Assembly: GCA_964545715.1 (NCBI GenBank)
Contig: CAZJHX010000024.1
Coordinates: forward strand, 19,291-83,290
DNA: 64,000 nt
Direction of reading: 5' to 3'
Source: CAZJHX01 sp964545715
Lineage (GTDB): Bacteria > Myxococcota_A > UBA9042 > GCA-2863065
In this document: piece after piece, positions 56,178 to 64,000 of the stretch
Numbering within the stretch: the first letter of the stretch is position 1
Layout: the number at the start of each line of letters is the position of its first letter
Notes under the pieces: generated by a model
The model's input: only the letters and a program-made list of their open reading frames with translations
The model's database searches: none
What the model was told of the DNA's origin: nothing
Program-made: the position numbers and the translations under genes

Positions 56178-57415
56178 TGCTGAAGCTCGCCTGGCGAAAC
56201 CTGTGGCGCAACCGCACCCGAACGGCCATCACCGGGTCGGCCATCGCGTTGAGCCTGCTGCTGCAGCTATTCTCATACGGCACGGCCGACTCCACCTACG
56301 AGAAGATGGAGATGGCGGCCGTCAAGGCGGCGGGCGGCAACGTGCTCGTGCACGCCGACGGGTACTGGGGCTCGCGCTCCGTGGACAAGGTCATTCGCGA
56401 CGCGGCGCCGCTGAGACAGCGAATCGCGGCGGTCACCGGCGTGGAGGCGGTGATCCCGCGCGTGATCCTGACAGGTCTGGTGTCGTCTGCGCGGGGCAAC
56501 GCGGGTGTGGAGCTCGTGGGCCTGGTGCCGGCCGCCGAGAAGCGGCTGGACGACAAAGAGCGTTTCGTGAAGCAGGGCACGTTTCTGGTCAGCGACAAGA
56601 AGGCGCCCATCGTGCTGGGCAAGGGCATCGTCGACGACCTGAGGCTGGAGCTGGGCGACAAAGTGGTCATGACGGCGTCCGACCCGGACGGCGAGATCAC
56701 GCGCATGGCGTTTCGGCTGGTCGGCATCGCCGAGACCGGCTCCGACATGATGGACGACGCGGCCGCATGGACCACGCTGGCTGCGCTGCAGACCCAGCTG
56801 AAGCTGCCCGGCGCCGTCACCCAGCTGGGCATCGTGATCACCGACGACGCTCAGCGCGCGGCGGTTCGCGACGACATCGCAGCGGCCCTGGGCAAGGACG
56901 CGGCCGCGCTTGAGTTGCTGACCTGGAGCGAGGCCATGCCCGAGATGCTGAGCTTCGTCGAGATCGACAAGTCCTTCTCGTACATCATGGGCATCTTCAT
57001 CTTCATCGTGGTGGCCTTCGGCATCGCCAATACCTTCTTGATGGCGGTGCTGGAGCGGGTGCGTGAGCTGGGGTTGCTGTCCGCGCTGGGCCTGACACCG
57101 GCCCGCATCGCACGGCTGGTGGTGATCGAGAGCGTGCTGCTGGCCATCGTCGCCATCGGGCTGGGGCTGGCCGCGGCTTACGGGATCCATGTGTGGGTGG
57201 CGGATGTCGGCATCGACTTTTCGCAGTTCTCCAACGCCGAGCTGGATATGGGCGGCGTCGTGATGGAGGACATGATCATCTACTCGGTGATCGACCCCGT
57301 GCGCTGGTTCGGCACCTGCGCGGCGGTGTTTCTGCTGATCGTGATGAGCGCGTCCTACCCGGCCTGGCGGGCCACGCGCATGGAGCCGGCGACGGCGATG
57401 AGGACTTATGAGTAG
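56177..57415 (+). CDS. ABC transporter permease, FtsX/MacB/LolC-E type (cluster B, second permease)
   Basis: A 412-aa permease with KLAWRNLWRNRTRTAITGSA before TM1, a periplasmic domain, and C-terminal TMs (IMGIFIFIVVAFGIANTFLM; VVIESVLLAIVAIGLGLAAA; VFLLIVMSASYPAWRATRM). The coupling loop is LERVRELGLLSALGLTPAR. The ATG at 56177 shares one base with the preceding stop; an upstream frame start at 56108 is internal to the first permease and not real. The C-terminus EPATAMRTYE matches the usual MacB-type ending. Confidence 0.93.
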   Translation: MLKLAWRNLWRNRTRTAITGSAIALSLLLQLFSYGTADSTYEKMEMAAVKAAGGNVLVHADGYWGSRSVDKVIRDAAPLRQRIAAVTGVEAVIPRVILTGLVSSARGNAGVELVGLVPAAEKRLDDKERFVKQGTFLVSDKKAPIVLGKGIVDDLRLELGDKVVMTASDPDGEITRMAFRLVGIAETGSDMMDDAAAWTTLAALQTQLKLPGAVTQLGIVITDDAQRAAVRDDIAAALGKDAAALELLTWSEAMPEMLSFVEIDKSFSYIMGIFIFIVVAFGIANTFLMAVLERVRELGLLSALGLTPARIARLVVIESVLLAIVAIGLGLAAAYGIHVWVADVGIDFSQFSNAELDMGGVVMEDMIIYSVIDPVRWFGTCAAVFLLIVMSASYPAWRATRMEPATAMRTYE

Positions 57416-58097
57416 CGTAATCACCGGCACGGGTCTCAAGCGCACTTACAAGCAAGGCACCGTGGAGGTGCACGCCTTGCGCGGCGTCGACATCGACGTG
57501 GCGCCCGGGGAGTTCACGGCGCTGGTCGGGCCGTCCGGCTCCGGCAAGTCCACACTGTTGAACCTGATCGGCGTGTTGGACAAGCCCACGGCCGGCAGCG
57601 TGCGCATCGCCGACCAGGAGGTCACGGCGCTGCGGCGCGCTCAGGCGGCGGAGTTTCGTCTCAATCACATCGGCTTTGTGTTTCAGGCCTACAACCTGCT
57701 GCCGGTGTTGACCGCCTACGAGAACGCCGAGTACACGCTGCTGTTGCAGGGCAAGACGCCGGCAGAGCGCAAGGCCATGGTCGAGCCGCTTCTGGAGCGG
57801 GTGGGCCTGGCGGACATGATGAACAGAAAGCCGCACGAGCTCAGCGGTGGTCAGCAGCAGCGTGTGGCGGTGGTTCGGGCCATCGCGTCGCGCCCGCAGG
57901 TGGTGTTGGCGGATGAGCCGACGGCCAACCTGGACAGCGAGACCTCCAGCGAGCTGCTGGACCTGATGAAAGAGCTGAACGACCAGCGCGACATCACCTT
58001 CTTGTTTGCCAGTCACGATCCCCAGGTCGTCGAGCGGGCCAAGCGCGTGGTCACGTTGAAGGACGGCCGCATCGACTCGGATGAGCACCGGGCATGA
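57408..58097 (+). CDS. ABC transporter ATP-binding protein, LolD/MacB type (cluster B)
   Basis: A 229-aa ATPase with Walker A GPSGSGKSTLLNL, Q-loop FVFQAYNLLPVLTA, signature LSGGQQQRVAV, Walker B VVLADEPTANLDSET and the switch His in FASHDP. It overlaps the permease gene by 8 bp and the barrel gene by 4 bp, implying tight translational coupling and fixed stoichiometry. By family it powers the two FtsX-type permeases in extracting or pushing substrate at the outer face of the inner membrane. Confidence 0.95.
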   Translation: MSSVITGTGLKRTYKQGTVEVHALRGVDIDVAPGEFTALVGPSGSGKSTLLNLIGVLDKPTAGSVRIADQEVTALRRAQAAEFRLNHIGFVFQAYNLLPVLTAYENAEYTLLLQGKTPAERKAMVEPLLERVGLADMMNRKPHELSGGQQQRVAVVRAIASRPQVVLADEPTANLDSETSSELLDLMKELNDQRDITFLFASHDPQVVERAKRVVTLKDGRIDSDEHRA

Positions 58098-59257
58098 GAC
58101 CGCTGTGCGCCGCGCTGATCTGCGTGCTGGCGACGCCCGCTGCGGCGCGGATCCCGATCGTAGAAGGCAAGACGGTACAGCTGAGCTTTGCCGGTTATCT
58201 GCGCTCCTTCACGGCCTGGGCGCAACCCGACGTGGAGGGCCTGGAGCTCGACCTCAGCCTGCAGACGACCATCGCGCGCGCCGAGCTACGCTTCTCGGCG
58301 GCGGACGTGGTGACGATCGACGTGCACAGCCGCCTGGCCTGGTCGCTGACGAGCCCGCCGATCCCGGGTGGCGTGGGCCTGGGGGCCGGGGTCTCGGTCA
58401 CGCCGCCGCGCACGCTGGACACAAGCTCTGTTTTGGTTGGCAGCGTCGTCGACGGCCACCGTTTGGAGCACGATCTGGATCGCTTCGTGGTCCGCCTCTT
58501 TCTGGGCGAGGTCGACGTCAGCATCGGCCGCCAGGCGGTGACCTGGGGCACCAGCCAGATCCTTAAGCCGGCCGATCTGTGGACCACGTTCAGCCCGTTC
58601 GACCTGGATACCAGCCAGAAGCGTGGCGTAGACGCTGTGCGCGCGGTCGCCGCCCTGACAGACACAATCGAGCTGGACGCCATCATCGCCGACCGCGGCC
58701 GCCTGGACGAGACGGCCGAGGATCTGAGCGGCGGCGTGCGAGCCACCTTCTACCTGCCGGCCGCAGACGTCTGGGTGGGCGCCGCCAAGGCCTGGGAGCA
58801 GGTCGCGCTCATGGCCGGCGTCAGCGCTGAGGTCGGGCCGGTCAAGCTGCGCAGCGAGGTCCTCGCCAGCTACGGGGACGACGGCGTCGACCATCCGCGG
58901 GCCACCGTGGGCGTCGACTGGTTCCACGGCGCGGATTTTCTCATTGGCGCCGAGCTTCATTACAGCGGGCTGAACGGCCGTCCCCAGGCGCTGAGCCGCG
59001 GCGAGATCTACCTGCAAGAAGAGTGGTACACGGCCGTCTATGCCACGTACAAACCCCACGAGCTCGTCACCCTGACGCTCAGCCCGCTGCTCTCGATCGC
59101 CGAAGACACCAGCGCTGTCATCTCTTGGAGCGCGGGTTACCAGGTCGGCGACGACGTCGATCTTGGGGTCGGCGCCTTCCACGGCGTGGGCGCGCAGGCC
59201 AGCGAGTTCGGTCAGCTTGGCCACATGGTCTACATACAACTCTCCGCATTCCTGTAG
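58094..59257 (+). CDS. outer-membrane beta-barrel protein (cluster B)
   Basis: A 387-aa protein with signal peptide (RPLCAALICVLATPAAA) and alternating amphipathic beta strands to the C-terminus (MVYIQLSAFL). The block VSIGRQAVTWGTSQILKPAD then KRGVDAVRAV corresponds to the same region of the cluster A barrel (RLGRQAVQWGSGFVVNPTDP, RAGVNALRA). That supports homologous roles. The strand periodicity and aromatic belts fit a DUF1302-like porin. It is the last gene of the cluster, overlapping the ATPase by 4 bp. Proposed as the outer-membrane acceptor or exit of the transport system; untested. Confidence 0.82.
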   Translation: MRPLCAALICVLATPAAARIPIVEGKTVQLSFAGYLRSFTAWAQPDVEGLELDLSLQTTIARAELRFSAADVVTIDVHSRLAWSLTSPPIPGGVGLGAGVSVTPPRTLDTSSVLVGSVVDGHRLEHDLDRFVVRLFLGEVDVSIGRQAVTWGTSQILKPADLWTTFSPFDLDTSQKRGVDAVRAVAALTDTIELDAIIADRGRLDETAEDLSGGVRATFYLPAADVWVGAAKAWEQVALMAGVSAEVGPVKLRSEVLASYGDDGVDHPRATVGVDWFHGADFLIGAELHYSGLNGRPQALSRGEIYLQEEWYTAVYATYKPHELVTLTLSPLLSIAEDTSAVISWSAGYQVGDDVDLGVGAFHGVGAQASEFGQLGHMVYIQLSAFL

Positions 59258-59376
59258 TTATTGTTCTGTTTTGCAGAATTATAGAGTGCGAAATATACGG
59301 ATACGGCGAAAGGAATCAGACGCTCGGGCCCCTCCTTACCCTCTATGAACTTATGAGTGTCCAAAGGAGACCGCAC

Positions 59377-59724
59377 ATGAAACGCACTATCGCCCTCGTT
59401 TTCGCCATCCTGCTCTCGATTCCCGCCGCCGCCTCGGCATGTGGTTCCTACGGGCCCCCACAGCCCTTTGAAAACGACGTGCGGTCGCTGAATTGGGCGG
59501 TCGGCACCGCGTACCACCAGGGCCTCTTGAGTAACTGGGAGAGGGCGCGAGCCCAGCGTCAGCTCGCACGCGTGGCGGCGATGCAGCTGGCGGTCAACAG
59601 AGACGGCGTCGTGTCCTACCGGGAGCAGCGGCGCATGGAGCGCTTGATCAACCGCGCGGAGCGCCTGATCAAGCGTCTGTCCGGTAATGACGTGCGCGCC
59701 GTCCCACGCGTCGCTGCCCGCTAA
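59377..59724 (+). CDS. small secreted helical protein
   Basis: A 115-aa exported protein (signal peptide TIALVFAILLSIPAAASA; AAAGGAGA 7 nt before ATG 59377). The mature part is strongly helical and basic (NWERARAQRQLARVAAMQLAVN, then RRMERLINRAERLIKRL), possibly a coiled coil, with GVVSYREQ between. No family recognised. It is 119 bp downstream of cluster B with an AT-rich gap carrying a small hairpin (TTCTG...CAGAA), so it may have its own promoter. Confidence 0.7.
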   Translation: MKRTIALVFAILLSIPAAASACGSYGPPQPFENDVRSLNWAVGTAYHQGLLSNWERARAQRQLARVAAMQLAVNRDGVVSYREQRRMERLINRAERLIKRLSGNDVRAVPRVAAR

Positions 59725-59762
59725 TCGCCTGACGCCGGGCCCACTCAGGGCACGAATAGCCG

Positions 59763-60577
59763 CTAGCGTCTTGGGGTTGCCGGGCGGCGCCGCGAGAACA
59801 GCGCCACAAGGAGCAGCATCACCAGCGCAAGGCTGCTGTGGCCGCTGTCGCCGTTGGAGGCGGAGGTGCACGAGCCGGCCGGACCGGCCAGGCCCTGATC
59901 GCCGTTGCAGATATAGGTGGCTTGCAGGACTTCATCGTCGGCCAGCGAGCTGTCGCCGTCCTGGTCAATGCCCGACTCCACCTTGAGGCCGCCGGTGGCG
60001 CAGTTATCGCCGGCGGGCTCGGCGGAGGTCACCATGAGACCGTTGGCGCCGTCTGCGCCCGCCTGACCCTCTGCGCCCGGCTGGCCGTCGCTGCCCGCCT
60101 GACCGTCTGCGCCCGCCTGACCGTCCGCGCCTGCCTGACCGTCCGCGCCTGCCGGGCCGTCTGCGCCCGGGGCGCCGTCGGCGCCGGCCAGGCCGTCTTT
60201 CCCGTTGCAGATCGTAACCGTGAAGTCGACCTCGTCCTCGCTCAGCGCGCCGTCGGCGTCGTCATCGAGACCTGCGGAGATCTCGTGACCGCCGGCCGGG
60301 CAGCCGGCCGCATCCGAAACGGTGACGAGCGCGGAAGTGCCGTCTGCCCCGTCTGCGCCATCCTGGCCGTCCTGACCATCGGCGCCGTTGCACACGTACA
60401 CCTCGCTGGTGACCTCGCCGTCGCCCAGGTCGCCGCTGGCATCGGCGTCGGTGCCGTTTGTCAGCTTGTGGCCGCCCGCCGGGCAGTTGTCACCGGCCGG
60501 CTCGGCAGTGACCAGGACGATGGCGGGCGCGCCGGCGTCGCCCTTTTCGCCGGTGTCGCCTTTGTCGCCGAGGCCGC
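59763..60577 (-). pseudogene. 3' part of a frameshifted PKD/collagen-like surface protein
   Basis: The minus-strand frame open from about 60577 to 59763 encodes collagen-like GDKGDTGEKGDAGAP and three copies of a module CPAGGHxxxxGxDxDxDGxLxxxEVxxxxx(V/I)CNG, which looks calcium-binding. Between them is a second collagen-like run (60039-60206, GADGQAGADGQAGADGQ). The C-terminus SCTSASNGDSG, a hydrophobic stretch and SRRR resembles a MYXO-CTERM-type sorting tail. It has no start codon or signal peptide of its own until GTG 60401. It continues the PKD protein at 60461-60892 only if the frame changes by one base near 60575-60590. Confidence 0.65.
60039..60206 (-). repeat. collagen-like GxD/GxA coding repeat
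   Basis: About 56 residues of Gly-X-Y triplets, mostly GAD-GQA, encoded by near-identical 18-bp units on the minus strand. This sort of tract is prone to length change. Confidence 0.7.
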
Positions 60578-60892
60578 GTTGATGCAGTCGATCGTGATCG
60601 GCTTGCAGAAGTTGGAGCTGCAGAACGAGCTGGTCGTGATCGTCAGACAGACCAGGTACGTCCCGTTGGCGGTAAAGGTATTCGGCGTGTTGGCGATGTT
60701 GCCGTCACCGAAGTCCCAACTCCAGGCGACGATGACGCCGGACGTGCTTGTCGAGAAGTCCGTGAAGCTGACCGTCGGGCAGTTGGTCTCGTCCGCCGTA
60801 AAGGCCGGCAGACACTGGGCCCCGGCGGCTTGAATGTTCATGAACAGGCCGATTGCGACGATCGGGGCTACAAGCGTATTTCGAGAATTCAT
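60461..60892 (-). CDS. 5' part of a frameshifted PKD/collagen-like surface protein
   Basis: From ATG 60892 (GGGAGCCC upstream) the frame encodes a signal peptide (IVAIGLFMNIQAAGA) and one PKD domain (FTDFSTSTSGVIVAWSWDFG, NTFTANGTYLVCLTI, ending CKPITIDCIN). After that the translated text becomes Ala/Thr/Pro/Ser-rich nonsense (ASATKATPAKRATPARPP), exactly where the -1 frame starts collagen-like GDKGDTGEKGD. The real protein therefore most likely spans 60892 to 59763 with a one-base change near 60575-60590, either a true mutation or a sequencing error. Confidence 0.65.
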   Translation of the reverse strand: MNSRNTLVAPIVAIGLFMNIQAAGAQCLPAFTADETNCPTVSFTDFSTSTSGVIVAWSWDFGDGNIANTPNTFTANGTYLVCLTITTSSFCSSNFCKPITIDCINAASATKATPAKRATPARPPSSWSLPSRPVTTARRAATS

Positions 60893-60972
60893 GGGCTCCC
60901 ATATCGGTCGGGATCACCACGAGCTTGAGGATGCGCCAAACTTGACCAGTGGCGGCGCTTGCCACTTGCCTC

Positions 60973-61989
60973 TCAATAGCAGGTCATGATCTGCAGGTCG
61001 TCGACGTAGATGCCTTCGCCGTCGTTCAGTCGGGCGTCGATCGAGTTGAAGTCCAGGCGGAGGCCCACCAGGTCGCCGATGAACGGTGTCAGGTCCAGCG
61101 AGACCGCCACCCAGGTGCGGTAATCGGAGACGTCGCATTTGTCGAACATGACGACGCTGTCGACCTCAGGCGTGTCGACCACGATGCGGAAGATGTCGAA
61201 CCACGCGCGATGTCCGTCGCAGCTCTCCACGTCCACCCACAGCTGCAGGTCGAGCACGGCGCTGGCCGCGTGCTGGTCCAGCCGGAGCACGGGCGCGGCG
61301 ATGGACGCCTCCGTGTTGGGCGGCTGAGCGGGGCTGTCGCCGTGGTGGTTGATGTAGGTCCCGGTCTTGGGATCGCCCAGGTACAGGCTGGCGGGCGGCG
61401 AGACGTAGCGCGTGGCAGCGATCTGCCACCCCACCCCGGGGTTAGTCGGCTCGTGGCCCCAGTCCGCGACGTCAGCCGCTGCGCTCAGCGTGTTGGAGAG
61501 CGTAACCATGCAGCAGCCTGCGATGGGCGCGCTGTGACAAGCGCGCCCACCACCTTCAGCCTCGGCGCAGACGTCCTGCGTGCACTCGTTGCCGTCATCA
61601 CACTCCAGCGCGCTTTGGCAGCAGTTGCCGGCCTGGTGGACGCAGGTGTGGTCGGCGTACGAGCAGGTGTCGATCGTGCACGCGTCGCCGTCGTCGCACT
61701 CCTGGTCGGCGAAGCAGGGCTCGTGGGCCCGCGGCAGGCCGCCGTTGTCATGGAGGGTGCCCGTCGCGGCGCCGCCGTGGGCCAGGCTGTCGTGATGCTC
61801 CAGGCATTGAGGCGGCTGCTCTTTGACGGACTGCTTGACCCAGTCGCCGCCGTGCCCGGGGGCGCCGGGTTCGGTCCACTCGGGCACAGCGCCGGGAGAC
61901 TGCGTCATCGCCGGGTTCAGAGTACCGGCGTCGTTGCAGGCGACGCCAAGAAGCACGAACAAGGGCACGATAATTCGACGAAGGGACAT
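60973..61989 (-). CDS. lipoprotein with CTDC-type Cys repeats and MAM/jelly-roll-like C-terminal domain
   Basis: A 338-aa lipoprotein (lipobox LLGVAC; GGAGGAC 4 nt before ATG 61989). Residues about 90-150 contain two Cys repeats of the CDDGDACTIDTC / CDDGNECTQDVC type. These are known from many myxobacterial and slime-mould extracellular proteins. The C-terminal part (about 155-338) is a beta-sandwich resembling immune-inhibitor/MAM-like domains (LDLQLWVDVESCDGHRAWFD, WVAVSLDLTPFIGDLVGLRL, GIYVDDLQIMTC). Its upstream palindrome and leader are shared with the lipoprotein gene at 814. Binding or matrix role inferred. Confidence 0.78.
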   Translation of the reverse strand: MSLRRIIVPLFVLLGVACNDAGTLNPAMTQSPGAVPEWTEPGAPGHGGDWVKQSVKEQPPQCLEHHDSLAHGGAATGTLHDNGGLPRAHEPCFADQECDDGDACTIDTCSYADHTCVHQAGNCCQSALECDDGNECTQDVCAEAEGGGRACHSAPIAGCCMVTLSNTLSAAADVADWGHEPTNPGVGWQIAATRYVSPPASLYLGDPKTGTYINHHGDSPAQPPNTEASIAAPVLRLDQHAASAVLDLQLWVDVESCDGHRAWFDIFRIVVDTPEVDSVVMFDKCDVSDYRTWVAVSLDLTPFIGDLVGLRLDFNSIDARLNDGEGIYVDDLQIMTCY

Positions 61990-62034
61990 CCCGTCCTCCA
62001 GGGCTCTGCGAGCAGTCCGGATGATATAAGGCCG

Positions 62035-62047
62035 TATACGCTGTATA
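62035..62047 (-). promoter_or_regulatory. palindromic element TATAC-N3-GTATA upstream of the lipoprotein gene at 61989
   Basis: TATAC-GCT-GTATA is a perfect inverted repeat with the same spacing as at 841-853. Between it and the ATG, positions 61990-62013 match 19 of 24 bases of the leader before the gene at 814 (815-838). A palindrome CGAAC-G-GTTCG (62049-62059) follows next to it. Confidence 0.4.
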
Positions 62048-62087
62048 TCGAACGGTTCGCGCGGGATGTAACCGCCTTACAGTGTGG

Positions 62088-64000
62088 TTAGCGGATCCAC
62101 AGCTGGCCGACGTTGCCCGTGACCAACAGCCCGTAGTTGTAGATGCTCGTGCCCTGGATCAGCGCGCGGAAGTCGTGGCGGCCCTCGTTGTGCCAGTTGC
62201 CGAAGCCCTGAGGATTGGGGTTGCCGGCAGGCCCCGCGGCGTCGCTGCCCATCGCCACCACCGCCAGCTCCGGCGTGGACGCGCTCAGGTCGTTTCCGAC
62301 TCCCGCGACCGGCTGCTTGCGCACACAGGTCGGCGTGGACGGCTCGCTGTCTCGCGGTCCGAACATCAGTCCGTGGACGTGACCGCCTCCCGGTTGGATG
62401 CCAAAGCTGCCCGCCTTCGTCGCCTGGGCCGGGGAGTACTTGACGCACGTGCTCTGCGTCCACACAGGCTGCTCTGCGAAGGGGCCCGCGCCGTCGCCGA
62501 TTCCGTCGGCCCACACCCCGAAGACGACGGCCTTCGTGGCGGCGCTGTGCACTGTGAGCAGCATGTCGTTGAGCACCAGCGCATCGAACGCGGCGTTCTT
62601 GTAGTCCCCGCTGCCCGCGAGCGTGCCGTACGTCGCGCCGTTGAACCAGAGCGTGGTCGGCATCTCGCTGTTGAAGCGCCGCGTCCAGCGCGTGGCGTCC
62701 GCGTCGCTCAGCCGGGCCGCCAGCGTCCAGCCTCCACCGCCCGTCTCCATGTCGCACTCGGTCTCGAACGGCGTCTCTGGCCCCGGGCCGTCCACGTCCA
62801 GCGTGTAGGTCCCTGACGGCAGTCCCGGCTGTACGGCCAGCAGCGCCGAGCAGCTCACCTGGAAGCAGCCCTCATTGACCACCCCGTCGCAGCTCTCGTC
62901 CTCGGGTGTATCGCAGTCCTCCTCCTGAGCGCCCTCCAGCGGATCGCAGACCTGCGGTTGTCCACCGGCGCAGTTCTCGACGGTGTGCAGACACAGCCCC
63001 AGTCCACACGTCGATGAGCCCAGGCCGTTGTCGATGGCATCGTCGCAGTCGTTGTCGATGCCGTCGCAGACCTCGTCATTGCCGGGGAACCGCAGCGGGT
63101 CCAGCGGCCCACAGTCCGCTTCGTTGATCACCCCGTCCCCGTCCGCGTCGCTGTCGCAGGCGTCGCCGGCCAGGTCGCCGTCCACATCACCCTGGTCGGG
63201 ATCGGCCGTCAGCGGGCACACGTCTGCGCCGTCCAGCACGCCGTCATTGTCGTCGTCGTCGTCGCAGGCGTCGCCATCGCCGTCGTCATCATTGTCGGAC
63301 TGGCCGGGGTTCTTCACCGCCGGGCAGTTGTCGGCCGCGTCCAACACGCCGTCGCCGTCCGCGTCGCCGTCGCAGGCGTCGCCCACGTCGTCCCCGTCCG
63401 CGTCCTTCTGATCCACGTTTGGGGTCAGCGGGCAGTTGTCCGCGGCATCCGGGTGCCCATCATCGTCATCGTCGTCGTCACACGCGTCGCCGTCGCCGTC
63501 CTCGTCGTTGTCCGCCTGAACCGGGTTCGACAGGCCGGGGCAGTTGTCGCTGGTGTCCAGAATGCCGTCCCCGTCCGCATCCGGATCGCACGCGTCGCCT
63601 TGTCCGTCTCCATCCAGATCCGCGCCATCGTCGGGCGTCAGCGGGCACACGTCGTCTTCATCCGGCGTGCCGTCGTCATCATCGTCGTCGTCGCACGCGT
63701 CGCCTACCCCGTCGTCGTCGGCGTCGCCCTGGCCGGTGTTGGCCAGGCCCTGGCAGTTGTCGCTGGCGTCCAGGATGCCGTCGCCGTCCGCGTCCGGATC
63801 ACAGGCATCACCCACCGAGTCCCCGTCCTGATCCGCCTGATCCGGATCTTCCGTCAGGGGGCACCCGTCCTCATCATCGGGCACGCCGTCGTCATCGTCA
63901 TCGGCATCGCACGCATCGCCGTCGCCGTCCCCGTCCGTGTCCAATTGGGTCGTGTTGGCCGCGTTTGGGCAATTGTCCCCGATATCGGGGACCCCGTCGT
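62088..64000 (-). CDS. thrombospondin type-3 repeat / MopE-motif / fibrinogen-like surface protein (5' end beyond window)
   Basis: The frame is open to the right window edge, so the N-terminus is missing; a TTG at 63944 is internal, since TSP3 sequence continues before it (VPDIGDNCPNAANTTQLD). At least eight calcium-binding thrombospondin type-3 repeats (DGDGDGDACDADDDDDGVPD pattern, about 36 residues each) are followed by a MopE-like motif (EVCDGIDNDCDDAIDNG). A Cys-rich part then leads to a fibrinogen-related domain (CSALLAVQPG, YTLDVDGPGPETPF, CDMETGGGGWTLA) ending QLWIR. This is a common myxobacterial surface-protein architecture. The visible part is intact. Confidence 0.9.
   Translation of the reverse strand, partial: DGVPDIGDNCPNAANTTQLDTDGDGDGDACDADDDDDGVPDDEDGCPLTEDPDQADQDGDSVGDACDPDADGDGILDASDNCQGLANTGQGDADDDGVGDACDDDDDDDGTPDEDDVCPLTPDDGADLDGDGQGDACDPDADGDGILDTSDNCPGLSNPVQADNDEDGDGDACDDDDDDDGHPDAADNCPLTPNVDQKDADGDDVGDACDGDADGDGVLDAADNCPAVKNPGQSDNDDDGDGDACDDDDDNDGVLDGADVCPLTADPDQGDVDGDLAGDACDSDADGDGVINEADCGPLDPLRFPGNDEVCDGIDNDCDDAIDNGLGSSTCGLGLCLHTVENCAGGQPQVCDPLEGAQEEDCDTPEDESCDGVVNEGCFQVSCSALLAVQPGLPSGTYTLDVDGPGPETPFETECDMETGGGGWTLAARLSDADATRWTRRFNSEMPTTLWFNGATYGTLAGSGDYKNAAFDALVLNDMLLTVHSAATKAVVFGVWADGIGDGAGPFAEQPVWTQSTCVKYSPAQATKAGSFGIQPGGGHVHGLMFGPRDSEPSTPTCVRKQPVAGVGNDLSASTPELAVVAMGSDAAGPAGNPNPQGFGNWHNEGRHDFRALIQGTSIYNYGLLVTGNVGQLWIR
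63090..64000 (-). repeat. thrombospondin type-3 coding repeats
   Basis: At least eight units of about 108 bp rich in GAC/GAT codons, each with the pattern DGxxDxxDxCPxxxxxxQxDxDxDxxGDACDxDxDx. The first unit is cut at the window edge. Confidence 0.85.

Noticed and set aside
63944..63946. TTG at 63944 as start of the TSP3 protein
   Set aside because: Thrombospondin type-3 sequence continues in the same frame to the window edge, so the real start is outside the window.

Overview
This is a 64 kb window of GC-rich (roughly two-thirds G+C by eye) chromosomal DNA from a Gram-negative bacterium. It most resembles a Myxococcota (deltaproteobacterial) genome. The evidence is about a dozen and a half secreted or lipobox-bearing proteins with long acidic or Pro-rich tethers (DVPDVP, DTGDD), thrombospondin type-3 repeats, MopE-like motifs, fibrinogen-like YCD/GGGW domains, collagen-like repeats, C-terminal Cys/TM/Arg sorting tails and IPT/TIG domains. 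I see no rRNA, tRNA, CRISPR array, transposase, integrase or phage genes. Coding density is very high and no gene-free gap exceeds 300 bp.

Layout, left to right. 1-7.4 kb: a truncated lipoprotein gene, a secreted propeller-like protein coupled to pgi, two convergent DEAD-box helicases and a Gly-rich RRM protein (RNA remodelling). 7.5-12.8 kb (minus): cluster A, made of a LolA-like periplasmic protein, two FtsX/MacB-type permeases, an ABC ATPase and an outer-membrane beta-barrel. 12.8-19.7 kb (minus): lipoproteins, a GH114-like hydrolase, a TerB-like protein, and a giant IPT lipoprotein gene split by one in-frame TGA. 19.7-23.8 kb: an OtsA-OtsB fusion and a GH15 hydrolase, divergent with overlapping start codons. 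23.8-30.9 kb: Cys-rich lipoproteins, an FKBP lipoprotein, a membrane protein with HEARH, a TVP38 membrane protein and a ferredoxin/CDGSH fusion. 30.9-44.6 kb: an AGCS symporter, two fibrinogen-like proteins, a lipoprotein with 25 six-Cys repeats, an L,D-transpeptidase lipoprotein and a phospholipase-D lipoprotein. 44.7-53.5 kb: an MDR oxidoreductase, an HhH/P-domain lipoprotein, AlkC, a CxxCH protein, a NAGPA-domain protein, a 594-aa orphan and a tethered lipoprotein. 53.5-59.3 kb (plus): cluster B, made of TetR, LolA-like, permease, permease, ATPase and beta-barrel, all stop/start overlapped behind a promoter/operator. 59.4-64 kb: small secreted and surface proteins, one with a frameshift, and a truncated TSP3/MopE/fibrinogen-like gene.

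The most interesting signal is the pair of clusters A and B. Each combines a Lol/MacB-type ABC extractor (ATPase plus two permeases) with a LolA-fold carrier and a dedicated outer-membrane beta-barrel where LolB would be expected. The component set is the same but the gene order is mirrored, and one copy is TetR-controlled. In a genome so rich in lipoproteins, a trans-envelope lipid or lipoprotein export route is a reasonable hypothesis, although the substrate cannot be read from sequence. Other points for follow-up are the 25-repeat disulfide protein, the in-frame TGA at 18129-18131, the frameshift near 60575-60590, the overlapping otsAB/GH15 starts, and a palindrome plus leader shared by the lipoprotein genes at 814 and 61989.
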